From assembly GCF_001636425.1 (NCBI RefSeq), contig NZ_LWJG01000004.1:124001-188000 (forward strand): a DNA stretch of 64,000 bases, read 5' to 3'. Below the pieces are notes generated by a model. That model was given only the letters and a program-made list of their open reading frames with translations. It did not search any database and had not been told where the DNA came from. The stretch comes from Heyndrickxia acidicola. Lineage in GTDB: Bacteria; Bacillota; Bacilli; Bacillales; Bacillaceae_C. Shown here one piece after another: positions 26,524-35,956 of the stretch. The position numbers were made by a program, and so were the translations under genes. Every line of letters starts with the position of its first letter. Within the stretch, counting starts at the first letter, position 1.

Positions 26524-27726
26524 ATGAAACTATCCAAAGGTTTTAAAGGAGTTTTAGCAACAGGAGTAATCGCATCATCTATATTGGCTGTAAGTCCAAA
26601 TGTTTTTGCAAAAGATAGATTACATAGTAACACTCGACCATTGAGAGCCTCTATTTCAACGAACTATGGTGGAAAATATAGACACAATAGCAGCCTTCAA
26701 GCACAAATCAACCAAGTGCAAAACCAAATTAAAGAAGTGACGAATCATATTGCTTTGTTAAGTACGGTGGTTCAAACAGAAACCAATGAATTAAATACAC
26801 GATTAACGAATTTAACCACGTATTACAACAACCAAAGCACGAAATTAAATGCACAGTTAACGAATTTGCAGACGCAGCTGACTAACACTACGGATCCTAC
26901 TGAACAAGCTAAAATCAATAAGAAAATTACGTTTCTTAATAAACGAATTAGTTCATTGACTCAAGAATATAACAACTCACAAACAGAATTGCAAACCAAA
27001 ATTTCTAATCTTCCGACGGAAGTGACAGCAAAAACACAAGATCTTCAAAATGAACTTACAACATTACAATCGCAATTAACGGCGTTGCAAAATGAACAGC
27101 AGCAAGCTGCGAAGCTTCCTACTAAGCAGCAACAACAAATTGCAAAGCTGCAATCGCAAATAACAAAAACACAAAACAAAATCACTGAAATAAACACTCA
27201 AATTGCTTCATTGGGTACTCTAGCTCAAAAGAAAACAAATGAATTAAACACACGAATCTCGAATTTGAACACTGCTTACCAAAATCGAAACAAGGAATTA
27301 AATACAGAGTTGACGAATTTACAAACGCAACTAGCTAATACAACTGATTCCAATACGCAAGCTGCCATAAACAATAAAATTACGACCATTAATCAAAGAA
27401 TCAGCTCTTTAACTCAAGAATACACCAATGAAACAGCAGCACTACAAGCTAAAATCACCAATCTTCCAAACGAAGTAACAACATATAATACGGCTCTACA
27501 AACAAAATTGACTTCTTTGCAATCTCAACTAACGCAATTGCAAAATCAAATAGCTGCGATTGAAAATTCATCAACTTCATCTACAAACAATGGTTCTACT
27601 GGTTCGACAGGAACATCAGGTTCTACTGATTCTGGTTCAACTGGTTCAACAGGAACATCAGGTTCTACTGGTTCAACAGGAACATCAGGTTCTACTGGTT
27701 CGACAAACACTGCTATATCGAATTAG
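26524..27726 (+). CDS. Secreted coiled-coil protein with duplicated domain and Ser/Thr/Gly tail
   Basis: A Sec signal peptide (MKLSKGFKGVLATGVIASSI, cleavage near VFA-KD, residue 30) is followed by about 310 residues of heptad-rich coiled coil and a low-complexity tail (about 355-400) of GSTGSTGTS-like repeats. The coiled coil holds two related units of about 120 residues, each with ETNELNTRL/KTNELNTRI, TNLQTQL, INKKIT/INNKIT, RISSLTQEY and a final LQSQLT. No LPXTG, wall-binding or enzyme motif was found. Start follows AGAGGAGTG. Function unknown; an extended cell-surface or matrix protein is a guess. Confidence 0.75.
   Translation: MKLSKGFKGVLATGVIASSILAVSPNVFAKDRLHSNTRPLRASISTNYGGKYRHNSSLQAQINQVQNQIKEVTNHIALLSTVVQTETNELNTRLTNLTTYYNNQSTKLNAQLTNLQTQLTNTTDPTEQAKINKKITFLNKRISSLTQEYNNSQTELQTKISNLPTEVTAKTQDLQNELTTLQSQLTALQNEQQQAAKLPTKQQQQIAKLQSQITKTQNKITEINTQIASLGTLAQKKTNELNTRISNLNTAYQNRNKELNTELTNLQTQLANTTDSNTQAAINNKITTINQRISSLTQEYTNETAALQAKITNLPNEVTTYNTALQTKLTSLQSQLTQLQNQIAAIENSSTSSTNNGSTGSTGTSGSTDSGSTGSTGTSGSTGSTGTSGSTGSTNTAISN
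27595..27715 (+). repeat. Tandem low-complexity repeats encoding GSTGSTGTS units
   Basis: Units such as GGTTCTACTGGTTCAACAGG recur in frame at the 3' end of the secreted-protein gene; length likely varies by slippage. Confidence 0.8.
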
Positions 27727-27781
27727 TCCTGTCATTTCTTTTTCATCTATTTAGTGAAGGGAAAAAGAGTAAAAATATTAT

Positions 27782-27818
27782 GGGGATAATCCATCAAAGG
27801 AGTTATCCTCTTTTTTTT
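27782..27818 (+). terminator. Terminator after secreted-protein gene
   Basis: GGATAA and TTATCC arms followed by eight Ts. Confidence 0.7.
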
Positions 27819-27877
27819 GGCGCTGTTTTTACTGTAACAAAGTGTATACTACTCGTTGTTATTCTAATTAAAGGCAT

Positions 27878-27955
27878 AATGCTGCAGGTACTTGGAAAAG
27901 TGCTACTTTCGGTAATAACTCGCTAGGTGCCTACTCTACCGTGCGAACGGTGTGA
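27878..27955 (+). pseudogene. Possible C-terminal remnant of an exported protein
   Basis: A short frame reads NAAGTWKSATFGNNSLGAYS and TVRTV before TGA. It looks protein-like but has no start and no recognised family. The rest of 27819-28287 holds nothing I could identify. Confidence 0.25.
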
Positions 27956-28287
27956 ACAGGGAGAAAAGGGAGGGATAACTTCAACCTCTTATTTATCTGT
28001 ATTAAGAAGGAATTTTAAATTAAGTAACAGAATATACCAACGAAGAATAATTTAAATACAATATTATTATCATTGGGGGTATTTTTGTTAGTACAGATAT
28101 AGAGGAGATATAAAAAGGGCTTTAAGAAGCCAATGATTTTTTAGAAAAATAAAATCTGGTGGTGGAGGGTATGGAGAAACGTTAGGGGTGTGTAACGTTG
28201 ATTTTATATATTCTCATTGAAAGGCAGCTATAATTAAGATGCTAGTTCCCATCACATTAGGTATTCAAAGAAAAGGAGGAGAATGGA

Positions 28288-29292
28288 ATGCGTGAACCTA
28301 AGCCTTACTGGCGAGATGTCCCTCTAGAATTACGTAAGCAAATTGAAGATAAAGTAGGAAGTTCTATACGCTGGGCTACTCGTGTTTTTGGAGGATATGG
28401 ACCAAGTGCAACATTTCGACTTTTCTTAGAAGACGGCAGAACCCTATTTGCCAAGGGAGCTGGATTGGGATCTATTAAAGAGAATTGGAAAGTGCTTCCG
28501 CTTGAAGAAACTGTATATCGTGATATTGCTGCGATTTACCCAATGTCTCCTCGTTATTTTGGTTCAGTGAGTGTTGAAGGCTGGCATCTTTTATTACTAG
28601 AGGATTTAAGAAATACAAAAAAGGTCCCTCCTTGGTCTGAGGCGTTAGCTTTGCAAGCTATTCGGGATATAGCGGAATTTCATTTAAGGGGACTTTCTGA
28701 GGCTGGTAAGGTTGAACCAATGACTAGTAAAGGAGTAACTGATAATTGGATCAATATTAAAAATAGCAATGATGAAAGAAATTACTTTCTGGGATTGTTT
28801 AGTGAGAAAAAAAGTGATGCTGAGTCTTGGCTGGAAGAGGTAATTGACACAATGATTACAATCGAAGCAGAATATATGAATTTGGACCAACCATGGGGAT
28901 TAATTCATAAAGACATACGTTCAGATAATCTTCGTTTTAGAGATGGTTCTTTGTTATTGTTCGATTGGGCATTGGCATGCAGGGGACCATTGCTTTTTGA
29001 TGTGGGATTTTTTCTTCCGAGTATTGAGGGTGAAGGGGGGCCAAAAGCAGAACGTTTGTTGACTGAATATATAAGGGTAATGGCTGATAATTCCATTGAG
29101 TTTCCTTTGTATGCTAAAAAATCTGTTGCTGTTGTCGTTGCAGGATTTTTTGCATCACGAGCTGGACAGCCACCCATTACTCTACTCCCTCGACTTAGAT
29201 GCATTCAGCGTTTACAATTAGGACCTGCACTACGATGGTCCTGCAATATTCTTGGGTTGCCCCAGCCTCCTACATTGAATTTTAATGATTAA
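28288..29292 (+). CDS. APH/choline-kinase-fold phosphotransferase
   Basis: A 334-residue kinase-like protein. The catalytic loop LIHKDIRSDNLRF (family HxDxxxxN) and metal-binding LLFDWALACRGP are present after a conserved LLLEDLR segment. The fold is shared by aminoglycoside and macrolide phosphotransferases and small-molecule kinases. Start follows AAAGGAGGAG. No neighbour indicates a substrate; calling it a resistance gene would be unjustified. Confidence 0.75.
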   Translation: MREPKPYWRDVPLELRKQIEDKVGSSIRWATRVFGGYGPSATFRLFLEDGRTLFAKGAGLGSIKENWKVLPLEETVYRDIAAIYPMSPRYFGSVSVEGWHLLLLEDLRNTKKVPPWSEALALQAIRDIAEFHLRGLSEAGKVEPMTSKGVTDNWINIKNSNDERNYFLGLFSEKKSDAESWLEEVIDTMITIEAEYMNLDQPWGLIHKDIRSDNLRFRDGSLLLFDWALACRGPLLFDVGFFLPSIEGEGGPKAERLLTEYIRVMADNSIEFPLYAKKSVAVVVAGFFASRAGQPPITLLPRLRCIQRLQLGPALRWSCNILGLPQPPTLNFND

Positions 29293-29511
29293 ATATTAAA
29301 TAATATCACAAATCCAGCCTATGCAACATAATCTTTTTAACGGGTATCTTCATAAAGGAGGTACCTTATTAAATTTGGTTGTGTCATTTGTTGTCAAAAT
29401 AAGCCAAAATGTTGGTTTTGGTCATTTTGGACACAAACTTATTAACTGATGATTTTAACAACCTGAGGATAAAAATGATAAATTTCAAGATTTGCGTATC
29501 GCTACAAAAAA

Positions 29512-29584
29512 AGTACGTATAGTCAAAATTGTCTTAAAATTCAGTACGCAGAGTCAAGCGCCTTAAAACTGATATTGCTATACT
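29512..29584 (+). promoter_or_regulatory. Promoter with AraC-type direct repeats before sugar operon
   Basis: AGTACGTATAGTCAA (29512-29526) and AGTACGCAGAGTCAA (29543-29557) are direct repeats 31 bp apart, three helical turns. An extended -10, TGCTATACT (29576-29584), follows so that the second repeat abuts the -35 region, as for AraC-family activators. A matching AGTACGTA half-site lies at 34759-34766 before the AraC gene. The rest of 29293-29511 has no gene. Confidence 0.55.
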
Positions 29585-29618
29585 TTATACAAAATATAAA
29601 AAAATGAGGAGGGAAAAA

Positions 29619-30446
29619 ATGATCCAATTAACTGGGTTTGCAGATGAAATTTCACCAGAACTAGAAGAGCAAATCGAGGTGCTTCAATCTCTAAAAATGA
29701 AAAATGTTGAATTTAGGGGAGTTTGGGGAAAAAATGTTCTTAAACTAACTGATAAAGAATTAGAAGAAGTAAAAAAGGAATTTGATCAAAATGGAATTTT
29801 TGTTTCTTCTATTGGATCCCCCATTGGAAAAATTAATATTACTGATGATTTTGAACCACATCTAAAAGATTTTGATCGAGCACTAGAGATTGCTAAATTT
29901 TTTCATTCTCCATACATTCGCATTTTTTCTTTCTTTATCCCTGAAAAGAAAGATCCAGCAAAATACCGAGATGAGGTTTTGTATAGAATGAAAACGCTTA
30001 CTAATATAGCGGAAGGAACAGAAATTGTGCTTCTTCATGAAAACGAAAAAGATATTTACGGCGACACAACTGAAAGATGCTTGGATATCTTAGAGTATGT
30101 AGATTCTCAAAATTTACGCTGTGCATTTGATCCCGCAAACTTCGTTCAATGCGGGGTAAGGCCGTTTACAGAGGCATATTCAAAACTTCTACCCTTTATT
30201 GAATATTTACACATTAAAGATGCAAGATTTGAGGATGGAAAAGTGGTTCCTGTTGGAGAAGGGGACGGTGAAGTTCGAGAAATTTTAAGCGTATTAAAAA
30301 ACAAAGGTTATAACGGCTTTATGTCGTTAGAGCCGCACTTAAAGGCAGCAGAAACATTCCAAGGTTTCAGTGGTCCAGATTTATTTAAAGTAGCAACAGA
30401 AGCTTTAAAAAAAATACTAGACGACATCAATTGGCTGTGGAATTAA
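29619..30446 (+). CDS. Sugar phosphate isomerase/epimerase-like TIM-barrel protein
   Basis: Xylose-isomerase-like (AP endonuclease 2 fold) barrel of 275 residues. Metal ligands are plausible in HENEKDIYGDT, AFDPANFVQCG, LHIKDARFEDG and a final Glu in SLEPHLK. Start at 29619 follows AGGAGG, which sits inside a spurious upstream ATG frame. First gene of a carbohydrate operon, 18 bp before the Gfo/Idh gene; such pairs interconvert or oxidise unusual sugars or inositols. Confidence 0.8.
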   Translation: MIQLTGFADEISPELEEQIEVLQSLKMKNVEFRGVWGKNVLKLTDKELEEVKKEFDQNGIFVSSIGSPIGKINITDDFEPHLKDFDRALEIAKFFHSPYIRIFSFFIPEKKDPAKYRDEVLYRMKTLTNIAEGTEIVLLHENEKDIYGDTTERCLDILEYVDSQNLRCAFDPANFVQCGVRPFTEAYSKLLPFIEYLHIKDARFEDGKVVPVGEGDGEVREILSVLKNKGYNGFMSLEPHLKAAETFQGFSGPDLFKVATEALKKILDDINWLWN

Positions 30447-30464
30447 AAGAAAGGGGTACTACAT

Positions 30465-31532
30465 ATGTCTAAGAAAAGTTACAATTTTGCAATCATTGGT
30501 GCAGGTGTGATTGGAAAATCCCATGCAAAAATGCTGCAACAGGTTGAACAGGGAAATCTTGTTGCTATCTGTGACATAATTTCAGAAAAGGCGCAAGCAT
30601 TAGCAGAAAAATATGGGTGCAATTGGTACAACAGCATAGAAGAAATGTTAGAAAATGAAGCCATCGACATCGTTAATATTTGTACTCCAAGTGGAATGCA
30701 TGCTGATCACACAATACAAGCAGTACAAGCTGGAAAACATGTCATTTCAGAAAAACCAATGGATGTAAACTTGGAGAAAGCTAGACAGATGATTGAAGAA
30801 TGTAGAAAGGCAAACAGAAAGCTTGCTGTTATTTCTCAACACCGTTTTGATGCTGCAACGATAGAAGTAAAAGAGGACATTGATAACGGGAAATTTGGTA
30901 AAGTAATCATCGGAAATGGAGCAATCAATTGGTATCGCTCTCAATCCTACTATGACAGTGGAGATTGGAGAGGAACATGGGAATTAGACGGTGGCGGAGC
31001 ACTAATGAATCAAGGAATTCATACGATTGATGTGCTTCAATATCTAGCAGGTGAAATCGAAAGTGTTTACGCCCATTGTAGAACTATGGGGCATGAACGA
31101 ATCGAAGTGGAAGATGCTGCAGTCGCGACCTTACAATTCAAAAATGGTGCTATCGGGACACTTGTCGGGACAACCTGTGCTTTCCCCGGATTATCTACAA
31201 GAATTGAAGTGTTTGGAAAAGATGGTTCGGCGGTCATTGAAAATGATCTTTTAGTGCATAAAGTATTCCGTGCTGATATTGGGGAAGTAGGTAACTATGG
31301 TGGTGTAAACCATTTAGAAACCGAAAAAGAAGTAAATGAAACAGGGGCTTCAGATCCTGCAGCGATTTCACAAAGTAGTCATGTCCTTCAATTCAACGAT
31401 TTGATTGAAGCCATTGAAGAAAATCGAGAACCAGCAGTGAATGGACTCGAGGCAATTAAACCACTAAAAGTCATATTGGCAATCTATCAATCTTCAAAAA
31501 TTGGGAAGCAAGTTCAAATTGACGAAATTTAG
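30465..31532 (+). CDS. Gfo/Idh/MocA-family sugar dehydrogenase
   Basis: NAD(P)-dependent oxidoreductase of 355 residues: N-terminal Rossmann motif (FAIIGAGVIGKSHAKMLQ), conserved SEKPMDVNLEKA with the catalytic Lys, and GGGALMNQGIHTIDVLQYLA in the substrate domain. Start follows AAAGGGG. It sits between the isomerase and the ABC transporter; a decayed paralog tail lies at 34869-34984. Substrate is not predicted. Confidence 0.88.
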   Translation: MSKKSYNFAIIGAGVIGKSHAKMLQQVEQGNLVAICDIISEKAQALAEKYGCNWYNSIEEMLENEAIDIVNICTPSGMHADHTIQAVQAGKHVISEKPMDVNLEKARQMIEECRKANRKLAVISQHRFDAATIEVKEDIDNGKFGKVIIGNGAINWYRSQSYYDSGDWRGTWELDGGGALMNQGIHTIDVLQYLAGEIESVYAHCRTMGHERIEVEDAAVATLQFKNGAIGTLVGTTCAFPGLSTRIEVFGKDGSAVIENDLLVHKVFRADIGEVGNYGGVNHLETEKEVNETGASDPAAISQSSHVLQFNDLIEAIEENREPAVNGLEAIKPLKVILAIYQSSKIGKQVQIDEI

Positions 31533-31543
31533 GAGGATAACAT

Positions 31544-32857
31544 ATGAAAAATAATATGAAAAAACTAGCGTCAATGGCGTTAATGGCAGGAATTGCTATT
31601 GGGCTTGCAGGTTGTGCAAGTCCAACTTCGGGTCAATCTAGTAGTTCAGATGCTAATAAGCAAATTACATTAAAAGTAGCATGGTGGGGTTCACAAGATC
31701 GAAACGACCGGACACAAAAAATGATTCAACTTTTTGAAAAACAAAATCCAAATATTAAAATCGAAACAGAATATACAAATTTCAACGACTATTGGACAAA
31801 AATGGCAACCGAAGCTGCTGGTCAAAGTTTACCAGATGTAATGCAAATGGATTACGCTTATCTTGGAGAATACACTAGTCGTCATTTGATTGATCCCCTT
31901 GATTCTTATATCAGCTCAGGAAAAATAGATTTATCTGCAGTTGATAATAAGGCATATCTTGCAGGTGGTATTATCGGCAATAAAAACTATGCCATTTCAC
32001 TTGGAATGAATGCACCTGCAGTAGAATATGACCCAACCATTTTTCAAAAAGCGGGTGTACCAGAACTCCAACCAGGATATACGACAGAAAATTTAGATAA
32101 TACATTATCCGCATTAAAAACAAAATTAGGTACTAAAGGATTTAGTCCAGAGGATACTGCTCCATATGACTTCACATATTACCTTCGCCAAAGAGGAACA
32201 CACGAGTACAGTGCAGATGGTAAAAGTCTAGGGTATAAAGATGATCAGCTATTCGTCGATTATACAAATTACCTACTCACACACTACAAAAACGGATTGT
32301 TTGGAGATCCAAAGGTTGTAGCCTCATTAGCTCCGAATGAAGCAAATATAATGATTGTAAAAGGACAAGCAGCTGTACACGGTTTTACAAGTAACTTGGT
32401 CGTTGGGGATTCAACATACGCAGGACATACCTTAAAACTTATCGCACCGCCAGAATTACCAGGTGGGCAAGAAGGGAACTATTTGAAACCTGCCATGTTA
32501 GTCTCTATGTCTTCTTCTTCACAACATAAAGATGCAGCAGTTAAATTTATAAATTTCTTCCTTAATGATTTAGGAGCAAATGATATCTTGAAAGCAGAGC
32601 GCGGGGTGCCAATTTCTAAAAAAGTTCGAGATCATTTACTTCCAACATTAAGTGAAGCTGAAAAAGAGCAATTTTCTTATATTGAATATGTTGCTGCGCA
32701 CTCCAAACCAATTGATCCGCCGGCGCCAGAAGGTGGTTCTAAAGTGTCCGACCTTTTCAATCGTTTACAGTTGCAAATTGCTTATGGTCAGCTTACACCT
32801 GAAGCAGCGGCAAAACAATTCCGTCAGGAAGCGAATCAAATTTTAAGCTCAAATTAA
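31544..32857 (+). CDS. ABC sugar-transporter substrate-binding lipoprotein
   Basis: Lipoprotein signal (MKKLASMALMAGIAIGLAGC, lipobox LAGC, Cys about residue 24) then a family-1 extracellular solute-binding domain (TLKVAWWGSQDRNDRTQKMI, PDVMQMDYAYLGEY). Length 437 is typical. Start follows AGGAGG. It precedes the two permease genes; an intercistronic hairpin follows it. Confidence 0.9.
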   Translation: MKNNMKKLASMALMAGIAIGLAGCASPTSGQSSSSDANKQITLKVAWWGSQDRNDRTQKMIQLFEKQNPNIKIETEYTNFNDYWTKMATEAAGQSLPDVMQMDYAYLGEYTSRHLIDPLDSYISSGKIDLSAVDNKAYLAGGIIGNKNYAISLGMNAPAVEYDPTIFQKAGVPELQPGYTTENLDNTLSALKTKLGTKGFSPEDTAPYDFTYYLRQRGTHEYSADGKSLGYKDDQLFVDYTNYLLTHYKNGLFGDPKVVASLAPNEANIMIVKGQAAVHGFTSNLVVGDSTYAGHTLKLIAPPELPGGQEGNYLKPAMLVSMSSSSQHKDAAVKFINFFLNDLGANDILKAERGVPISKKVRDHLLPTLSEAEKEQFSYIEYVAAHSKPIDPPAPEGGSKVSDLFNRLQLQIAYGQLTPEAAAKQFRQEANQILSSN

Positions 32858-32870
32858 TCTATTTTTATAT

Positions 32871-32903
32871 AAACAAGCCATCTATCCAGTAGGTGGCTTG
32901 TTT
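32871..32903 (+). other. Intercistronic hairpin after binding-protein gene
   Basis: AAACAAGCCA and TGGCTTGTTT form a perfect 10-bp stem followed by A residues, not Ts. It is not a terminator; it probably protects the upstream mRNA so the binding protein is made in excess over the permeases. Confidence 0.6.
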
Positions 32904-32919
32904 AAAAAAGGAGATAAAA

Positions 32920-33888
32920 ATGAAAACCCCAATTAAAACAAACATAAACGAATCTGTCGTCTCACGTACAAAAATAAAAGATCCTTTTATTACTAGGAAC
33001 TCAAATTCTTTATCAAAAACATGGAAAAAAAATTTAGTCGGATACTCTTTTATCTTACCATGGCTTTTAGGATTCATTGTTTTTGTCTTAGGACCTATGA
33101 TTGCTTCGCTTTATTTTTCATTTACAAACTATGACATGTTATCAAGTCCAAAATGGGTAGGTTTTAAGAATTATGTTTATATGTTTACCCAAGATCCTAG
33201 GTATTGGAATTCGCTAAAAGTAACATTTCAATTTGTATTGATATCTGTGCCATTGAAACTCGCATTCGCCTTGATGGTGGCTATGCTTTTTGTCAAACCA
33301 AGAAAAGGAGTTGGAATCTACCGGACCATCTATTATATTCCATCGTTAGTTGGAGGAAGTGTAGCAGTAGCTGTCATGTGGAGACAGTTATTTGGAGATG
33401 ACGGAGCCATCAATCATGCTTTATCCCTTATAGGAATTCATGGACCGAATTGGTTGCTAGATCCAAAAACCTCCATTTGGACACTTATTTTACTTGTCAC
33501 GTGGCAATTTGGATCACCGATGTTAATTTTTTTAGCAGGATTAAAACAAATCCCTCCAGAGTTGTATGAAGCAGCTAATGTTGATGGAGCTAATTCAGTT
33601 ACAAAATTTTTTAGAATTACGCTTCCGATGTTATCACCAATTATCTTTTTTAATCTGGTAATGCAGATGATTAGCGGTTTTATGACATTTACGCAAAGTT
33701 TTATGGTTACTCAAGGAGGACCACTGGATTCAACATTATTTTATGCAGTCTATCTTTACGACACTGCATTTACTAATTTCCAAATGGGATATGCATCAGC
33801 GATGGCTTGGGTATTGTTAATCATCATTGGTGTATTAACTGCCATTGTCTTCAAATTATCAAAATCATGGGTATATTATGAATCGTAA
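32920..33888 (+). CDS. ABC sugar permease, MalF/UgpA type
   Basis: Six predicted membrane helices and the permease EAA loop (LYEAANVDGANSVTKFFRIT LP-like). Length 322. The ATG at 32920 follows AAAGGAG; the upstream in-frame codon lies in the hairpin. Partner of the next gene. No ATPase is encoded in the operon, so a shared MsmX-type ATPase must energise it. Confidence 0.88.
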   Translation: MKTPIKTNINESVVSRTKIKDPFITRNSNSLSKTWKKNLVGYSFILPWLLGFIVFVLGPMIASLYFSFTNYDMLSSPKWVGFKNYVYMFTQDPRYWNSLKVTFQFVLISVPLKLAFALMVAMLFVKPRKGVGIYRTIYYIPSLVGGSVAVAVMWRQLFGDDGAINHALSLIGIHGPNWLLDPKTSIWTLILLVTWQFGSPMLIFLAGLKQIPPELYEAANVDGANSVTKFFRITLPMLSPIIFFNLVMQMISGFMTFTQSFMVTQGGPLDSTLFYAVYLYDTAFTNFQMGYASAMAWVLLIIIGVLTAIVFKLSKSWVYYES

Positions 33889-33900
33889 GGAGATAAGTAC

Positions 33901-34740
33901 ATGACAAAAAGATTGATTCCTAATACCATTTTTCATTTGTTCGCAATTGTGTTTGGACTATTTATGATGTATCCAATTATTTGGACAGCGGTGAGTTCGT
34001 TGAAACCAGAGTCAGAGATTTTCAAACAAGCCGCTTCTCTTATACCATCCAGTTTCCAGTGGCATAATTATCTGGACGGGTGGAAGGGTTTTGGCGGCAC
34101 TTCCTTTGGAACTTTCTTCTTAAATTCATTTATTATTTCATTTTTGTCAATGATTGGGGCGATGTTTACATCCAGTTTTGTTTCTTTTGGATTTGCCCGG
34201 TTAAAATTTTCATTTCAAAAGCCATTATTTGCCTGTCTTATGGTCACTATGATGTTGCCTGTGCAAGTAACCATAATTCCTCAATACATATTGTTTCATA
34301 AACTAGGGTGGATTAATACATTTCTACCTCTTATCGTACCTCAGTTTATTGGGGGAAATGCCTTTTTCGTCTTTTTAATGATGCAATTCATTCGAACAAT
34401 TCCTAAAGAATTAGATGAAGCAGCCCTTATTGATGGGTGTTCAACATATAGAACGTTTTGGAAAATCATTTTACCTATTTGTAAGCCTGCATTAATTACA
34501 GTATCTATCTTTTCATTCATTTGGACATGGGATGATTTTTTAGGACCATTAATTTATTTAAACCAACCAAGTACTTTTACAATTTCATTAGGCTTACGTA
34601 TGTTTTCTGATCCATCTTCTTTAACGAAATGGGGAAATTTATTTGCCATGTCTACCCTATCACTATTGCCATTGTTCATTATGTTTTTCATTTTTCAACG
34701 CTATATTGTAGACGGAATTGCCACACAAGGATTGAAGTGA
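33901..34740 (+). CDS. ABC sugar permease, MalG/UgpE type
   Basis: A 279-residue six-helix permease with the EAA loop (LDEAALIDGCSTYRTFWKII) and the usual C-terminal YIVDGIATQGLK. Start follows AAGGAG, 12 bp after the first permease. Confidence 0.88.
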   Translation: MTKRLIPNTIFHLFAIVFGLFMMYPIIWTAVSSLKPESEIFKQAASLIPSSFQWHNYLDGWKGFGGTSFGTFFLNSFIISFLSMIGAMFTSSFVSFGFARLKFSFQKPLFACLMVTMMLPVQVTIIPQYILFHKLGWINTFLPLIVPQFIGGNAFFVFLMMQFIRTIPKELDEAALIDGCSTYRTFWKIILPICKPALITVSIFSFIWTWDDFLGPLIYLNQPSTFTISLGLRMFSDPSSLTKWGNLFAMSTLSLLPLFIMFFIFQRYIVDGIATQGLK

Positions 34741-34868
34741 TAAAAATCACAGATTGCTAGTACGTAAAAGAGAATAAAAATGATATAATAGGCCGGAAAA
34801 ATACTAGAAATATAGCAGAAACATAACAACTTTACAATGAGCAGGAGAATGCACACTGATTACAAACT

Positions 34869-34984
34869 TTGGATTTGATTGATGTCATTAAAAATGATCG
34901 TGCACCAAAAAAAACGGTCCTGAGTGAATCAAACCCATTGAAATTATCCTAGCTATTTATAAATCTGCTCAAATTGGAAATTAA
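34869..34984 (+). pseudogene. C-terminal remnant of a Gfo/Idh/MocA gene
   Basis: Two frames give DLIDVIKNDRAP and PIEIILAIYKSAQIGN before a TAA, matching LIEAIEENREP and LKVILAIYQSSKIGK of the dehydrogenase at 30465-31532. A frameshift joins them and the rest of the gene is gone. An additional operon gene was lost here. Upstream, TATAAT at 34784-34789 with an AGTACGTA half-site probably drives the AraC gene. Confidence 0.65.
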
Positions 34985-35016
34985 TTAGTTTGCCAATAAT
35001 ATGAGGAGTGATTGCA

Positions 35017-35901
35017 ATGGATAATTGGATTACGGATGCCTTTTATAAAAAAAGAAATGAATTTTCTAATTCAGATTTTCATTCTCATACAGAATTTGAA
35101 ATTTACCGTTTCCATGAAGGAGATTGCAGATACATCATCGGAAATAAGATTTATTATCTTCAACCCGGTGATATCGTTGTGATGAATGGGTTAACATTGC
35201 ATCGTGCATTTCCCTCTGCTGAATCTCCTTATGTAAGAAGTGTTGTCTCATTTTCGAGTGAGTGGATAAAACCTAGTTTATGTAAAGACCTCAATTTGCC
35301 GGAGCTTTTAGAACCTTTTACAAAAATGGATCATGTTTTGTTACGAATGGGTGATCATGAGTGGTTAAAAACAATTGATTTTCTTATGATAGATATTGAA
35401 AAAACAAAGCAAAATTGTGATCGTATTGGACACGCTAATTGTGGATCTCTTACATATCGAATGCATGAAGGGAAATTTAAAATGTCTTTAATCCAATTGT
35501 TAATGATAATCTATGATTTAAGTCAAAGTTATTTTCTCTCTGATTGTGATGATTGTTCAGAAAAGGAACATCGAGCCTTTCAAATTAAAAAATGGATTGA
35601 TCAAAACTACGCAAAACCATTATCGCTGGAAAGTATTGCAGTTTCGTTAGCCATTAGTCGTTCATATATGGCTGCATTATTTAAAGAAGTGACAGACCTT
35701 TCAGTTATGGAATATGTTATGCATTGCCGCCTAAATGCTGCAAGGTATATGTTGGAGATGGAAAATAAAACAATTTTTGATATATCTGTTAATGTTGGAT
35801 TTGAAAGTGTTTCTCATTTTAGTCGTTATTTCAAGAAAAAATTAGGGAAAACACCAACTGAATATCGAAAACTAATTCCGAAGAAATTAGGTCAAATATG
35901 A
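35017..35901 (+). CDS. AraC-family transcriptional regulator
   Basis: An N-terminal cupin sensor (HSHTEFEIYRFHEGDC, YLQPGDIVVMNGLTLHRAFP) and two C-terminal helix-turn-helix motifs (SLESIAVSLAISRSYMAALF; TIFDISVNVGFESVSHFSRY FKKKLG-like). Length 294. Start follows GAGGAG. It closes the sugar operon region and probably binds the repeats at 29512-29557. Confidence 0.88.
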   Translation: MDNWITDAFYKKRNEFSNSDFHSHTEFEIYRFHEGDCRYIIGNKIYYLQPGDIVVMNGLTLHRAFPSAESPYVRSVVSFSSEWIKPSLCKDLNLPELLEPFTKMDHVLLRMGDHEWLKTIDFLMIDIEKTKQNCDRIGHANCGSLTYRMHEGKFKMSLIQLLMIIYDLSQSYFLSDCDDCSEKEHRAFQIKKWIDQNYAKPLSLESIAVSLAISRSYMAALFKEVTDLSVMEYVMHCRLNAARYMLEMENKTIFDISVNVGFESVSHFSRYFKKKLGKTPTEYRKLIPKKLGQI

Positions 35902-35932
35902 AAAAACGAGGATTTTCTCGTTTTTTTTTTTG
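35901..35932 (+). terminator. Terminator after araC-like gene
   Basis: AAAAAACGAG and CTCGTTTTTT arms around GATTTT, long T run. Confidence 0.85.
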
Positions 35933-35956
35933 TATTCAAACTCGGAAAAATTATGC

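Noticed and set aside
26700-27720. Regular repeats that might suggest a CRISPR array
   Set aside because: They encode heptad and GSTGSTGTS repeats within one ORF; no uniform repeats with unique spacers.
28288-29292. Calling the APH-fold protein an antibiotic resistance kinase
   Set aside because: The fold covers many small-molecule kinases and the context gives no support.
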